Source of the DNA: Cryptomeria japonica
Taxonomy: Eukaryota; Streptophyta; Pinopsida; Cupressales; Cupressaceae
Reading direction: 5' to 3'
Length of the DNA: 64,000 bases
Assembly: GCF_030272615.1 (NCBI RefSeq)
Contig: NC_081405.1
Location: forward strand, 316,377,541-316,441,540
In this document: one piece after another, positions 38,056 to 50,600 of the stretch
Layout of the letters: each line of letters begins with the position of its first letter
Position numbering within the stretch: position 1 is the stretch's first letter
Notes under the pieces: generated by a model
The model's input: the letters and a program-made list of their open reading frames with translations, nothing else
What the model was told of the DNA's origin: nothing
Database searches by the model: none
Program-made: the position numbers and the translations under genes

Positions 38056-39511
38056 GTAGACACATAAAATTTTCCACTTAATTAAAAGAATACTAATCCC
38101 TTCTTGCGGTGAATTTGGATCTTGTGGGAGACAAGGCCCAGGATGGCTCCCATCTGGATATTGAATTTTGCATCAAAAATAGCACAGATAGCTTCAACAA
38201 GGTTTTCCTCTGGGTTCAAAAGTAAATTACAAGCATAAAATCCAAGCAAACCCAGGAAGCCAACAAAATTGAGACTTTAGAAGCTATTGGCACTAGTAAA
38301 TTTAGCTCCCTCCCTGATTATTTAAGTGAACTTACCAAAGCAATCAGTAATGCTGAGGAGATCATTAATGCATAAGGTAACAGCTTCCAAATCCTAGAGA
38401 ATAGTGCTGGGGATACTAAAAAAGGTTGGAAGGGGTTGAGAATACGCTCGAGAAGATTGGGGAGCAGAGTCATAAGATCTTAAAGGCTGCCTCTGCAAGA
38501 ACGAAGGTTCTTATTAGCAAGCTTGATAGTGATCAAGGGGAAAAGGCCTCAAGGGAAATCACCAAGGTGAAGGAAGACACCTTGAAGATAAGGAGACCAA
38601 TCATGGTAGAAGAACTCGTGCGAGAACCAAAAAAAAATCAAAGCCAAAGAAGGGAGATTGAGGAAATTAAGCAGACTATTGAAAATATGGAGCAACTAGA
38701 GTTGGAAGCTACCAAGCTACTTAAGAACTTTACCTAGCCTTGGCTCTTTCTCTATCGGTCCTATTTGTTGTTTGTTGTCTTTCTATTGTTGGCCCTTTGT
38801 TTGCTGGTCAGCTGTCTTTTCTATGTTTGTTGTTGCTTTCTTTTTGTAGTTCTTTAATGTCTATCTTTTGATCTTATGATGTTATGTGTTTCAGGGGCCC
38901 ATCAAAACATGTTTTTCCTTAATAAAAAAAACTAATCCCTCCCTGCACTTTTAAATAAATAAACATTAACTTAAATCCCCTTTACCCTTCACCTACTTGC
39001 ATTTTCCTAAAAAGGCAAGTTGCATACACATTTAAATAAATGAATATTTATTTAAATCCCCATCCACTTGCATTATCCTACAAATGCAAGTTGCACCACT
39101 ATTTTAAATAAATGAATTATTTATTTAAAATTCTATTTATCCTCACCGCATGAATAGTTGCATTGTTACTATATAGGTATTAGCATAAACATTCAAATCT
39201 TTATCATAGCATAATATTCACATTCGAATAAGCATCTATTTTTTAATCTTCAATCATATTGAATCTCCCAATGGCATCCATGGGTAGTGCTAAAAGCTGA
39301 TCTAGCTTCACTTATTTGGGATTTGGAGAGGAGAGAAACAAAGGAGGAGTATCGCAAGGTTACAATGTAAGCATCTTAGGAAGGCTCTTTCCCTTTCTCT
39401 TGTTATTTAAGTTTCTTTCATGTTAATCAATGTCATTATATTTCCACAATCCATTAGTCTGTGTGTAATGCTTATGGATTTGATTGTGTGAGTTTTTTTG
39501 CATCAACATTT
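38056..39511 (+). repeat. LTR of a related Tat-type element, plus orientation, interrupted
   Basis: Starts TGTAGACACATAAAATTTTC, close to the inner LTR read on the element strand (TGTAGACACCTAAAATTGTC), and has the same AT hairpins (TTTAAATAAATGAATATTTATTTAAA at 39030-39060 in parts). With the 839-bp insert removed it is about 620 bp if it ends at ATCAACA (39511), where TTTTGGATCACAC could be a primer-binding site. An alternative end near 39676 would give about 780 bp with poor GTTAT/ATTAT flanks. The right end is unresolved. Confidence 0.5.
38108..38930 (+). mobile_element. 5'-truncated poly(A)-type retroelement copy with 16-bp target duplication
   Basis: Flanked by ACTAATCCCTTCTTGC (38092-38107) and ACTAATCCCTCCCTGC (38931-38946), two mismatches. 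The insert ends CCTTAATAAAAAAA, typical of target-primed reverse transcription. Its open part (38426-38737, about 100 residues) is a charged coiled coil like the end of ORFX. No RT is present, as expected from 5' truncation. It sits inside the LTR at 38056. Confidence 0.8.
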
Positions 39512-40156
39512 TGGATCACACTATGCGATCCATCATCATGTTTCTTTCATATTTATTTGAATCTCTTTTAGTATGCTTAGGATGGTTTTTAGTTCTTTGT
39601 TTTGGTTTCATGGTTGAACTAACATATTAACATTGAGGTTTGCTTTTGACTCTTGTAGCCATTTCTCATAGCATCAATTATAATATAACAAATTTCAAAT
39701 GACAAAAAAGACAAATTAAATAAGGAGAAAGAAAACCTTGATGGGGTTTCCATCATCTCATATATCCATTAGAAACCTAGAGAGCCCATAAAGTAGTCAT
39801 AGTACTTAAAGGAGATGTCCTTACTAGTATGAATAGTAAGAATAACCTATTGAATGTCAAAAGAATCAAGAAATTCCATCAATTACTTGTCACATAATAA
39901 AATATTTAAAGAAAAAAACTTTTGTTGATCTTAAAATCCCATACATGAAAAAAAGAACACTTGTTAGAAATTTTCGATTAAGAAACAAACAAGTTTTGAG
40001 GGGACCCAAAACCCCATCCAATAGGTTTTGAAGGGACCTTAAACCCTCAAATTTTGCTTGTATCTAGACCCCAAAGAATGAAAGATGCAACAAGATATAT
40101 CAACAAGAATCTGTAGCCCAACCATGGCCTAACAACAAATGATAAACATCAAGGGA
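39512..40156. other. Intergenic, nothing recognised
   Basis: May include internal sequence of the element whose LTR starts at 38056. No ORF or clear repeat seen. Confidence 0.4.
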
Positions 40157-40795
40157 TTAGTTGTCAAACAAGAAGGCCAAAGTGAACAAAACAGACAACT
40201 CAAGAAAAATAGGTTTTTTATAGGCTTCCTCAACCAAACCATTGGGTTTTGAGAAGGCTCCCATTACCTTAATCATGAGAGAATCTAAAATATATCTCTC
40301 CATATCATTCACAAACTCCACCTCTGAAGGATACAACAGAGAGAGGGAAGAGAGGCGGGCATCAAAATATTCCCCATAAACAAAAAATAGGGCCTTGATA
40401 TCCCACAAGCAACACCACAAAACTTCTCCAGAATGAACCATCTTCACCTCAATAGAACATAGCACCACCTCTATAGGACAATCTGAAGAATATCTGTGAT
40501 GTTGAAACTTAATCACCAAACCACTTGACCAGACCCTCTCCACCTCAATAGGAGAGACCAAGGCACAAAGGAAAACAAGGGCAAAGAGAGCCCCCGTAAT
40601 ATAGCACCACTTTAGATTAAAAACCATAAAAGCTTGGGGTGCATCAAAAACCTTACCCACAAGGCACTCAGCCTTAGGAGGAAACCCAAAGGAAGCATCC
40701 AAATAAATGACCAAGCAGACCTCCAAACATTGGCCAAAAATTGTAGAGAGCTCACCTAGACCCAAAAAGAGGAGGGAAAGAGGATCCTCAGCCAC
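40157..40795 (-). CDS. Hypothetical hydrophobic protein, 212 aa
   Basis: An uninterrupted frame in a region where other frames are closed. The product is rich in Leu, Phe, Val and Cys, with hydrophobic stretches such as ITGALFALVFLCALVSPIEV, and ends LFTLAFLFDN. No family recognised. In the same orientation and about 275 bp upstream is a second hydrophobic ORF (41071-41337). Both may be one decayed gene or an untranslated strand of a repeat. Composition bias from an A/C-rich plus strand could open this frame by chance, so confidence is low. Confidence 0.3.
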   Translation of the reverse strand: MAEDPLSLLFLGLGELSTIFGQCLEVCLVIYLDASFGFPPKAECLVGKVFDAPQAFMVFNLKWCYITGALFALVFLCALVSPIEVERVWSSGLVIKFQHHRYSSDCPIEVVLCSIEVKMVHSGEVLWCCLWDIKALFFVYGEYFDARLSSLSLLYPSEVEFVNDMERYILDSLMIKVMGAFSKPNGLVEEAYKKPIFLELSVLFTLAFLFDN

Positions 40796-41070
40796 AAGCC
40801 ATAACCAAAAAGAGAGAGCACTAGATAAAAAGACGAAAATAAACTTAAAAATCTAGAAAAGAGCAAACAAAAATCCATCCACTAATACCATAGAGAACAA
40901 AGCCATAGATTTTCCTACTCAAAGAATTCAACAAGCCTCAGCTCTATGCATCAACACAAACCTTAAAGAGCGTGACCAACATGAACTCCCCGATGGATTA
41001 AGGACAGAAAGACACTAGAAAGCGTAGCTCGAACCACACAAAGGAAACCCAGTAAACCAAAACAGAGAAC

Positions 41071-41337
41071 TCAATCGGTGAACCAAGAACAAAAGAAACC
41101 ACGAAAGAAACATAGCCAACACCATGCACCAACAGGGACAAAAGGACCCCCCAACATGATCCTCAAAGCTGAAGAAAACATCGCCATCTCAAGGCCACCT
41201 TGGTACCAGGAAGAGAAAACTCCAAAATGTAGCTCCAAGCAAGGTAGGAAGTAGCCGCTCCACCCTTGGCACCGCAACCACAGAAAGAACAAACCATAGA
41301 AAAAAGAGACCACAAACCAACAATCAAACATCAACAA
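41071..41337 (-). CDS. Hypothetical hydrophobic ORF, 88 aa
   Basis: Trp/Phe/Cys-rich reading with WLRCQGWSGYFLPCLELHFG. No family recognised. It lies upstream of, and in the same orientation as, the 212-aa ORF. Could be part of the same unit or chance. Confidence 0.2.
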   Translation of the reverse strand: MLMFDCWFVVSFFYGLFFLWLRCQGWSGYFLPCLELHFGVFSSWYQGGLEMAMFSSALRIMLGGPFVPVGAWCWLCFFRGFFCSWFTD

Positions 41338-42449
41338 GGGGAAACATTCTCATCATTATAATCATCTTCCATAGCTATGTCGTAGTCTCCATCTCCTCCT
41401 TCAAAGCCCCCTGAAACACTTGTTAGATTTTACTTATTTCTTCTAAAGTAAAATAGAATGTGCATTTATTTCTTATATTTTTTATCATGTGAAAGTCAAA
41501 ATTACTATGCTCTTTAATATGAAATGAAGGTGTGATATGTTAGAAACAAAGAATTTTTAAATAAAATAGAGACATTATATTAGAACATCAAAGTCCATCA
41601 CCTTTAGAAATGATGGTCTCAACCCCGTCAACCTATAATCATACAAGTTGTTATCTGTTCTATTATGTTGTGGACAAACCACCCACCATGAAAAATATTA
41701 CTAGCCATAACCTCTACATGTGGCCCTCCCAAATGGAGAAGTTTTAAAACTTCAAATATTATTTTATGATTTAAAATGTTCATAAATAACTTTCAGTATA
41801 TACTTTTAATTACAAACTCCACTTATTTTAGTTTCAATTAGAATAATTTAGAATCATGCATGGTTTTTTTTTAAGGAAAATATTTCAAGAATTTACGAGA
41901 TATATTGATAAAAAGAGTACGATGTGAATTTATTCATTTAGTTTATATTTATTATGAAGTAGATTTAAGTACTTATAAATTTCAACTATTTTTTTTTTTT
42001 TCTTGATGTGCTCTTGTTTTCTAACTATTCAATGAAGTATAATGTAGTTCAACATTTATTATTTTTGGTTTGAAATAAAGTAATGAAATTATGCTAGATT
42101 GTTTTAATTTTTTAGGAGTTGGATACTCAACCAAAAGAAGGAGAGTTAGCTATTTTTAAAATAATTTTATCATCATTGTAGATGCACACATATACATATG
42201 TTACTATTCATTAACATTCATGGGTCAAACCCTTTAGCAATATCAATCCCTACTATATGGCTTAAGAGAGTAATTGTATCATCAATCTTCGACCAAAATC
42301 TTCTTTGACACTTGAAGATAATAATTCTTCAATTAACTAATTAATTATCATTTATAATTTTAGTACACTAATCAACATGAGCCCCACGATACCCTTGTGA
42401 TGACTACATAGACATTTTTACAAAATAATCTCTTGGAAGGAGATTTAAA
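41338..42449. other. AT-rich intergenic, nothing recognised
   Basis: No coding or repeat boundary seen before the dispersed repeat at 42450. Confidence 0.45.
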
Positions 42450-42880
42450 ATATCTTCAATATACAATGGTTGAATCTAAATGAATATTTAACCATAAAAT
42501 ACACTAACCACCATATCCTTTTGATTCTAGAATCTAGAACATGCCACAATGAAATCTATATATTGTAGAGAGATTTTTTAAAATATTGCTTCTAAAAGGT
42601 TGCTCTAATTGAGGTTTTGAATCATACATATATTTTTACATAACCCAACATACTAAAAGTTTGTATATGAGATATTATCAAATTTTTGCTAGTAATTTTG
42701 AGGGCAATAGCATGCCTATGTATTCCAAATCCATTCTAGATCGTGAAGACATTCCATTAAAAGACATTATCGCTATAGTTTGATGCACCTTGTTATCTGT
42801 AAGAAGATAAATAAAAAGATACAACTAATATTTAAAACTTGTATTAAATTATATTATAATAAAGATAATAAGATGAAATA
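42450..42880. repeat. Dispersed repeat, copy 2
   Basis: Homologous to 32746-33200, starting CAATATACAATGGTTG and including TTGTAGAGAGATTTT and TTTGTATATGAGATATTATC in both. Uninterrupted, so it approximates the target into which the outer element inserted at copy 1. Confidence 0.7.
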
Positions 42881-42899
42881 ATTCTCTAAAAAACTTGCA

Positions 42900-44050
42900 T
42901 TCTATCAACCAAGGAAAGATACTGTTTATTCTATTTTTCTAATTTGCTTTTAATTTTAACTTTAATCCAAAGCCACATCTCTTCCATGTTTTGAGATTAA
43001 CCACAAATGCAATGCCAAGGTATCTCACTTGATTAATGGGATCACTCCATTGGAAACTAAATTTACTAAACTATTTAGGGATTGAGGGGGTTCTTCGATC
43101 CACCCTAAGGTAATAGATTTAGAATTATACATTTCTGCACTAGAAGCATTACAAAAGAGATTGATTTTATTCATCAAAGAGTCCATATTTTAGTCCATCA
43201 ACTCAATGACCAAATATATATTATCAATAAATTAAATGTTGAGAAAGTCCTTTCTATTAGGGAGGGAAATACCTTTTACCCTAGGAGAAATGGTAGAATC
43301 TTTGAGTATGTAGTAAATAGCATCATATATTAAGACAAAAAGGGTTGGGACGAGGGGAAAACCTTGCCTAATTGACCATTCAAGAGCATAAATTTTAGTC
43401 AATGAGGCATTGATATCAATTTGAGCATATGCATCTCTCACGCAGGTCTACACTATATGAAAAAAGCTATTAGGAAAGCCAAAGGCTTCAAGCATCATGA
43501 TAAAAAATAATCATTCAACACTATCATATGCTTTCTCAAAATCTAAGAAGAACATTACAAAATTCTAGTTGGAGGCCTTAGCCAAATTCATAGCCTCCCA
43601 ACTAGTCAATAGATTTTCCAAAGTGTACATGCCCTTAATAAATCCTATTTTAGTGCTACTCACAAATTAGGGAGAACATTAAGAATTTAAATTGCTATGA
43701 TTTTTGTTAGAATCTTGTAAGTCATATTAAAAAATTTGATTGGCATCCGGTTTTTGACGAGTACTTTTTCCCTATCCTTGGGTAATAGCTTGATAACCCC
43801 TTTATTAGTGTTTGCTCCCAAATATCCTCCTAGGCATCCTTATAAATGTGTCGTAGGTCCTCACTATTCCAATCGATATTCTTATTGTATAATTTTACAA
43901 GGAGCCAATTAGGGCCTAGTTATTTGTCCTTGTTAAGAAATTTAATGGAATTTTTCACATCCCCTAGAGTAATATATTTGTTAAGACTGGATGTCATCTT
44001 CATAAAGCTTTGTAGAGATGATCTTTTTGTAATATTTGTAGGATTGTCTT
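42900..44050 (-). pseudogene. LINE reverse transcriptase, decayed
   Basis: Non-LTR RT. Visible: IRQGFPLVPTLFVLIYDAIYY (from the QGCPLAPTLF block), the RT active-site region now read as FIDNIYLVIEL where the family has FADDT, and the following LMNKINLFCNAS and SKSITLGW blocks at about 43085-43190. There are many stops, and no RNase H or poly(A) end is found at the left, so the 3' end is truncated or too decayed. It belongs with the endonuclease at 44055-45035. Confidence 0.82.
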
Positions 44051-44054
44051 CAAA

Positions 44055-45035
44055 CTAACCTTCAAACTTAAGGACATCATTTAGGTTATCTTTCAAGTTT
44101 CTACAATCCTTGGCCTTCTTTTTACCAATGCTTTGAAAAAGGTTCCTCCAACTATTGAAATTTTGCTCCCATTTGGGAATACCAGAACTGTGAAACATTT
44201 CCCACTTATTGATCTGTCTAATCATATTTGTAGTGCAATTGTAGTCTTCATCCTCTATGAGACTAACATTAAATAAAAAACTGTCAGTCTTTCTATGTAG
44301 CATGTTTTCAACACTATTGAAATTAATGACAACTTGGATGGGGTGATGATCTAAAAGGATATTAGGAGACACTCTAATGTTTCTCTCTTTATCATCCTTA
44401 TTGAAATTGAAGTAATCATTATTAGTATATCCTTGTCCTCCCTTGTTGATAATTGCACCAAGTGTACCAAATGGTGCTATGTTGTAATCTCTTTTCATAA
44501 AGGGGTTCAAACAATTTAAGATAGTTTTTCATTCTAGTATAGTAAATCTTTTTACTACCTTTCCATTCAAATTTGAAACCCCCCATTTTGTCATCCCAAT
44601 ACTCTATCATATTAAAGTCTCCTCCAGCAATCCATGGAACATCAATAAGATTATATAGTCATCTCCATAATTCAATCCTCTTGCTACAATCAAATTGGTG
44701 CATATAGGGAGTAGATCCCAAATATATGTTACTCTTTTTTAATAATGACCCATGCTACCCTATTACAATGGGAGGAGCCATTCTCAATGATATAACTATC
44801 ACATTTATTAGCCAAAATAATTACAACCCCTCGTTTACCCTTAGCATATTTGGTCGTAAATTGAGTTGTATCTTTCCATATGCATTTAAGATTCACATGA
44901 TACATCAAGGGTGAAATTGGCACCTTTAACTTTTTTAAAAAATATTGCGTCTTTATCTTAAAAGGTTAAGACATCTCCTAAGAACATATTTCTTATATGG
45001 GGACTCTAGTCTCCTAACATTCCATGAGATATATA
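44055..45035 (-). pseudogene. LINE endonuclease (EEP/APE type)
   Basis: The N-terminus shows SWNVRRL at about 45030 (family SWNVRGL). Next come GVVIILANKCDSYIIENGSS and SHCNRVAWVI, the catalytic GGDFNMIEYWDDKMGG at about 44595-44630 and LDHHPIQVVINF at about 44335 (SDHHP motif). This domain nicks target DNA for target-primed reverse transcription. One frame dominates with a few stops and shifts. Confidence 0.85.
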
Positions 45036-46485
45036 TATTTCTTTTATTTTGTTAATGTGAGATGGATAGTTTTTTGGTTCTATTCCTCCTTTTTTGTTTC
45101 ACCACAAAGATTTGACTATATCCAATTATTATCAACTTATCAAAGTTATTCTTGTTATAGATTGGTTGGGGGGTGGGGGAAAGGGTTTCCCCCCCAGTTC
45201 TTCTTCCTCTTACTAATATCATAGATTCTTTGTTCAGTATTAACCTCTACCAATTTCATATAATGTATACCACTATTGTCCAAGCTCAAGTTGTCTGGCT
45301 TTTTATCATATGGGATCAAAGCCTAGGATTAAGAGATATTAGAGGTCTCATTATCCATATTTGGGTCTACATTGTGGATTGTCCTTTTTTAGCATGGTTC
45401 AGAGGGTCTTTTAGTATCTTCCTTTGTCCTATCAACACCTTGCATACCATAGTCTAGGGTAGAGATAGTAAGGGGTAGAATACTAGGGCCATGCATGGGT
45501 AGGGGAATCTAAACATTGTCAATGGCCAAGTGGCAAACTTGGTTTTTAAAATTAAGGCCTCTCACATATATAAATATCATTTTCCCCAATCTGCTCAATC
45601 AACATGAGTTATATAGTAAATTAAAGCTATATGAAAGGTTCAACATAGTCTTAGGCACAATGAGAGTCATCACACCGCCAGGCCTATGAGGGTTCTTAGT
45701 ACTATGATTCTTACTCTCTATCTCATTGAAAATAATCTTAACAAGAGATCCGGTGTTAGAGGTCCAAAGAAGATCACATGCACTTTGGGGTTGAGTGTTG
45801 TCAGAGAGATGAGCACTATTAATGGGATTGCAATCCTTGACAATATTATTATTAAATATCCCTTTGCCTCTATTACTTTTTATAAAAATATTATTTCCAA
45901 TTTTTGAGCATTTTTTTTCTTTCCTTACTCTATTTTATAAGGGCATTCAGCCCAGACATACAATTTTTTTCCTTAGAAGCATCCTGGATTTGCGTGAGAG
46001 AATCAATGATGGCTAAATATTGAAGGGGATCTATATTTAAATTCCCCTCCATAAGAGAGCTATCTCGAGGTTTGAGGTTAGTGGAATGGGAGACCACACT
46101 CATCTCAATACTAGCATGAACTCCATGTGCATCCTTATTGTAAGGTACAGTGTCTTCTGGGCCATTCATAGCCTAGTAGATCAAATTGGTCAATGGATCC
46201 AATTGGGTGGTGAGGCTAACCCCAAATAGGACAAGGTTTCTATCAAGGGTATGATGGGCCATTTTAGCACCCTTTATTCTGCTCTTTTGCAGTTGGGTTA
46301 GGGTTTAAGTTCAAGGGCAGGTCCTTCGAAGATTTTTTAACAATTTGGGATTGGTCTTGCCCAATTTGTTAGAAATGATACGATAATTTTTTTTTAATAT
46401 GGCCTTCCCTACAATAGAGAAATAAAGCATTTAAGCCACCAAGAGCTTTAATGCCATGAGAGAAAAGATGCTCTATTTTATGGAA
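45036..46485 (-). pseudogene. LINE ORF1 C-terminal half and inter-ORF region
   Basis: The reading LFLYCREGHIKKK at about 46385-46425 looks like a decayed CCHC knuckle of a plant LINE ORF1. 45930-46169 is an open acidic stretch without known domain. The 12.3-kb transposon begins at 46486 and the likely N-terminal half is found at 58833-59775. Confidence 0.6.
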
Positions 46486-46523
46486 GGGTGAATTCACAAT
46501 AATGGTTCCCACTTTTTGGCCAC
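46486..46523 (+). repeat. Left terminal inverted repeat
   Basis: Begins GGGTGAATTCAC and continues with TGGTTCCCACTTTTTGGCCA. Matches the reverse complement of 58795-58832 with a few substitutions and one or two single-base gaps. Confidence 0.85.
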
Positions 46524-47270
46524 TTTTTACACTGAGAAGTACATTTTTAAAATAATCTTCAACTTCCGAGAACTGTAACTTTTAAACTATTAAAAATTTG
46601 AATATGATGTAAATTAGTGATTTCTAGAATTTTGTTTGTAGATTCTATATACATTTTTTTCAAATTTTTTTGAATGATTTTTAAAAAAAATTTCCATCTC
46701 CCTCGAAAAGTAGTTTTTTACAACAAACTACACATTTTAAGAGTGATGTGCGTCCCAAAATGCATAACCTTTTTTCTATAAATGATAAAAACTCAATTCT
46801 TTTGAATTTTGGTTTGAAACATCAATATCCAAGGCTTTCATTTGGTTTTATAGTGATATGTTCAATATTTTTCATTTTATAAAGTTTTGAAGTCCAACTA
46901 GTCATAATTCAGACATAGTTTTACGTTTGAACACATAACTTGTTCTATATAAATCGAAATTCAATTTTATTTTTTTTGTTAGAAAGAAGACATCAATACC
47001 AGGGGCATAGATATTTTTTCACAATTTTTTTGAATTAGTTTCTTATTTTTCCAAATGCGTTGAACAAAGAAGTTCATTTTCGGTGAAAAAACAAGAATAT
47101 AATAAATTCAAAATATAACAAAATTATACTCATTGGAAATCTTTCTCCGAGTACTACCATCTAATATTTTTGGGTTATCAAGATTATTTCATTCAAGCTT
47201 TGAACCAGAACTCCGAAGTCATTAATTCTTTAGATTTCTGAAAAATTTTGGGAAAAACTTCTAATTGGAG
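46524..47270. other. Left subterminal AT-rich region of the DNA transposon
   Basis: Non-coding. Contains repeated phrases on TTTGAA.TT and AAGTCCAACTAGTC. No ORF supported. Confidence 0.5.
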
Positions 47271-47440
47271 GGTTCGAATGAACAGTATTTCGAGCGAATG
47301 GGGTTCACTTGAACCATAAGGGGTTCGAGCGAACCCCCATTCACTCGAACCAATGTGCTTGATTTTGGCCCGTACTTTTTTGTAATGGTCATGTTTGAAA
47401 GAACCTGACCATTTTTAACTGTCGGGTTTCGTTCAAACTC
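47271..47440. repeat. Left cluster of GTTCGAGCGAAC-type palindromic motifs
   Basis: About six copies of GGTTCGAGCGAACC-like words in both orientations (for example GGGGTTCGAGCGAACCCC at 47318-47335). A matching cluster lies at 58590-58760. Subterminal clusters of this sort are typical transposase or accessory-protein binding sites. Confidence 0.75.
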
Positions 47441-47605
47441 TGGCTCATGCATTTTTTGTTTTTTTTTCATTTGTGGAGTCGTATAAATGTCCATAATTTT
47501 TTCTTTTTTTATCACATAAATGATTAAAATGATTTGCATTTTTGGATGAGAGAAGACATTTGAAAATTATTTTGAGGGCAATAATTTGAAGGTTTTTGTA
47601 AAAGC

Positions 47606-50600
47606 ATGGGGAACAAGAAGAGAAGGCAAAATAAGACTTCAAGGAATTATTCTCCTAAAACGGAAGAAAGATATTGAGAACAAAGAAGACAAAGATATCT
47701 TGAAGAAAGTATGTATTTTTAATTTTATTTCTATTTAATTTAATATGTATTACGTAACAATTAATTAGTTCAATATTTTTAATCTAATATTTTTAATGAA
47801 AATTAATTTAAACAATCTTAATTAAATTAATTGGAAATAATAGGATTAAAAATAATCTTGTTTTAATTGGAAAGCATAATTAATTTGAGATAATACATGT
47901 GTATTTGCAAATATCAAATTCCATCAACTTGCTTGTTGTGTAATTGCATTTTTCTCCTATATAATTAAGTCCATCTATAATAGATAAGACCTATTAAGTC
48001 ATAAAATTAATAAGACCTATTATGTCATAATTTCTAGGTTCTAAGTTATATATATATTGATTATTTAATCTACATGTACAAGTAATTTCATGTGATAGGT
48101 CCTTTAATATCACATAATATATCTTTCTTAATGGGAGTTAAGTATATTAATTGTGAAATGTTTTTTCATACATGGTCATATTGATTTTAATAATAAGGCC
48201 TATTAGGACTATTACATTGATTATAGGTCTTAAATGTGACATAAATTTATAAGGTCTATTAAACATGTTGAATAATTTAGGTGAACTATTTATATGACTT
48301 CACGTACATGCAAAAACATTTCAGATTAGAAGGTCTATTATGCAATAATAGGTCTTAAATATACACAGATGTGACAAATTATAGTCCACCTACATTATGG
48401 TCCATAAATAATTAATATGAGGTCGCCTTTATCGTATGCATGCATCAAAATATTTGTACTTTTAATTTTCAAAATTGGAATTTCTAATTTATCAAAATTT
48501 TATTTTATGTGTTAAATTATTGCTCAAAATTAGAGATTGAACTTTAATCCTAACCTAAGAACAAATTGAACTTTAAACCTAAACAGGTAATTTATTTTGA
48601 GTTATAACAATAAGGTCCTGAAAGTAATTAAATTTAATAAACCAAATTGAACGGGCTAATTTTAACATGTTACAAAGCTTTAAGCCAAATTCATCCCTAT
48701 TCGTAAACCTAATTGAATAATCTCTGATTAATTCAAGAACCTTACACAAACTCTTAAATTATGTTCATAACGGGCTCAAGAAGAAGGGAGTTCTGAAGTG
48801 AGAGTCGACGCAAACGAACCTGTTGAAGAACACAATATAGTTGATGAACATAGGGAGGAGATTGTCCAAGTTGAACCAATGGAGACCTTTGAAGGAGAGG
48901 GGTCAGGCTCCTTACCTCCTACCACTGATATGGATGAGCATATTGTGGATCTAGCTAAATAGGTGAAGAGAAATATTTCTTATAAAAATTCAGATCATTT
49001 ACTTGAAATGGATGTGGATGAGTTGAAATGTCTCAGTGAAGAACCTAGACATACTAAAAGGAGGTCAATGAATAAAAGTGGGAAAGAAATAATGTCTCAT
49101 TTCAACAATCTTGATACTACACTAGAAAAAGCTCAATTGTTATCAATTGTACTTACTCGTAAAGACTTAATAGATGCAATGAAATTGTTGGGTATAGATA
49201 CAAGAAGTCAAAAGAGGAAAACTTCTCAGCTACAAAAATCTATTGTTGATAATGTTAAGAAAGGTTTGGTGAACATTGGTAAAAAATCTCGAAAACTAGA
49301 TAAGACCATTTCAAGAAGAGTGATGTTGACATCTTTAGTAAATGAAAGATTGTCTCAAAAAAGACAAATCTCTTCACTATCATCTGAGTTTGGTTTTAGT
49401 AGAAGGACAATATCAAAATATGTTAAAAGGAGAAAGATTTTGGATGATATTACCTTAGAAGGGAATTGGGCAATTATGTGTAGAGCTCCTCGTTCTGATA
49501 GAATTGAAGATGTTGTTAGGAACTTTGTGACAAGTTTTTGGAATAATAATACTCATCCTTCATCGAATAGTAGAGATGTTATCAAGCAAAGGATTGGTCC
49601 TGATCGTTATGATCTCCATGTAAAACATTGGATAGACACAACAAAACATGAATTATATGTATTGTTTACTAAAACAAACCCTCATATAAAGATTGGACAA
49701 ACCATGTTTGAACGGTTAAGGCCATATTATGTGAAGTTAAACAAAGTTTTCAAAACTTCTTGTTGTTGTTGTTATCACATCGAATTTGACTTGTACTATC
49801 AGGTGTTTTGAAAGATTAGAGAAGATAGTGATGGTTTTGAAAATGCTCCTTCTAAACGAACAAGTCAATTCATAGCATCCATCTTATGTGATAAATCAGA
49901 TGATAATGCAACTGGTCAAATAAATTGCATAAGAGGAATTTGTGGAACATGCGGGGACTTGGATAAATTGCCTTTGAGAGATGAAGATACTGGCATGAGG
50001 AAGATGGTAAATTGCAAGAGTTACAAGTACAAAAAATTTGAAACAAAATTTGAAAAGGAATCTACAAGGCTAGATTATGTAGAAGAGGAATTACCTATTG
50101 GAACATTTATGGAAAATTTTTGTAAGTTGATAAAACCATACATATGCCATGGTTTTTTTTCCAAATGGCAAGCAAAACAATTTAAAAGATTAAGAGACAC
50201 TTTCCCACTTGGAACTATTCTATCTATAGTTGACTTCACAGAGAATTACTCTTTTGCATATCAAAAAGAGATTCAATCAGAGTATTACTTTTCAAAGCAA
50301 ATCACTATTTTGGTGCATGTGTGTTATCGACATGCACAGATGAATTTGGATGGTCTTGATAGTACATTTGAAAGTTGTGTCATTAAGAAAGAGTACCACT
50401 TCTATATTAGTGATGATAAGGAGCATGACACACTATTTGTACAACATTGCTTTAAGAAGTTTTTTGAATATTTGAAAGATAGAGGCATAGAAATAGTTAA
50501 ACATTTTGTTTGGTCTAATGGATGTGTGGCACAATTAAAATCTTCTAGGCCATTTTATGAACTATGTAGATATCATCAAAATGACAAAATACCACATGTT

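Noticed and set aside
44726-45457. Plus-strand ORFs over the LINE
   Set aside because: The minus strand has endonuclease motifs (SWNVRRL, GDFNM); plus-strand frames are shadows.
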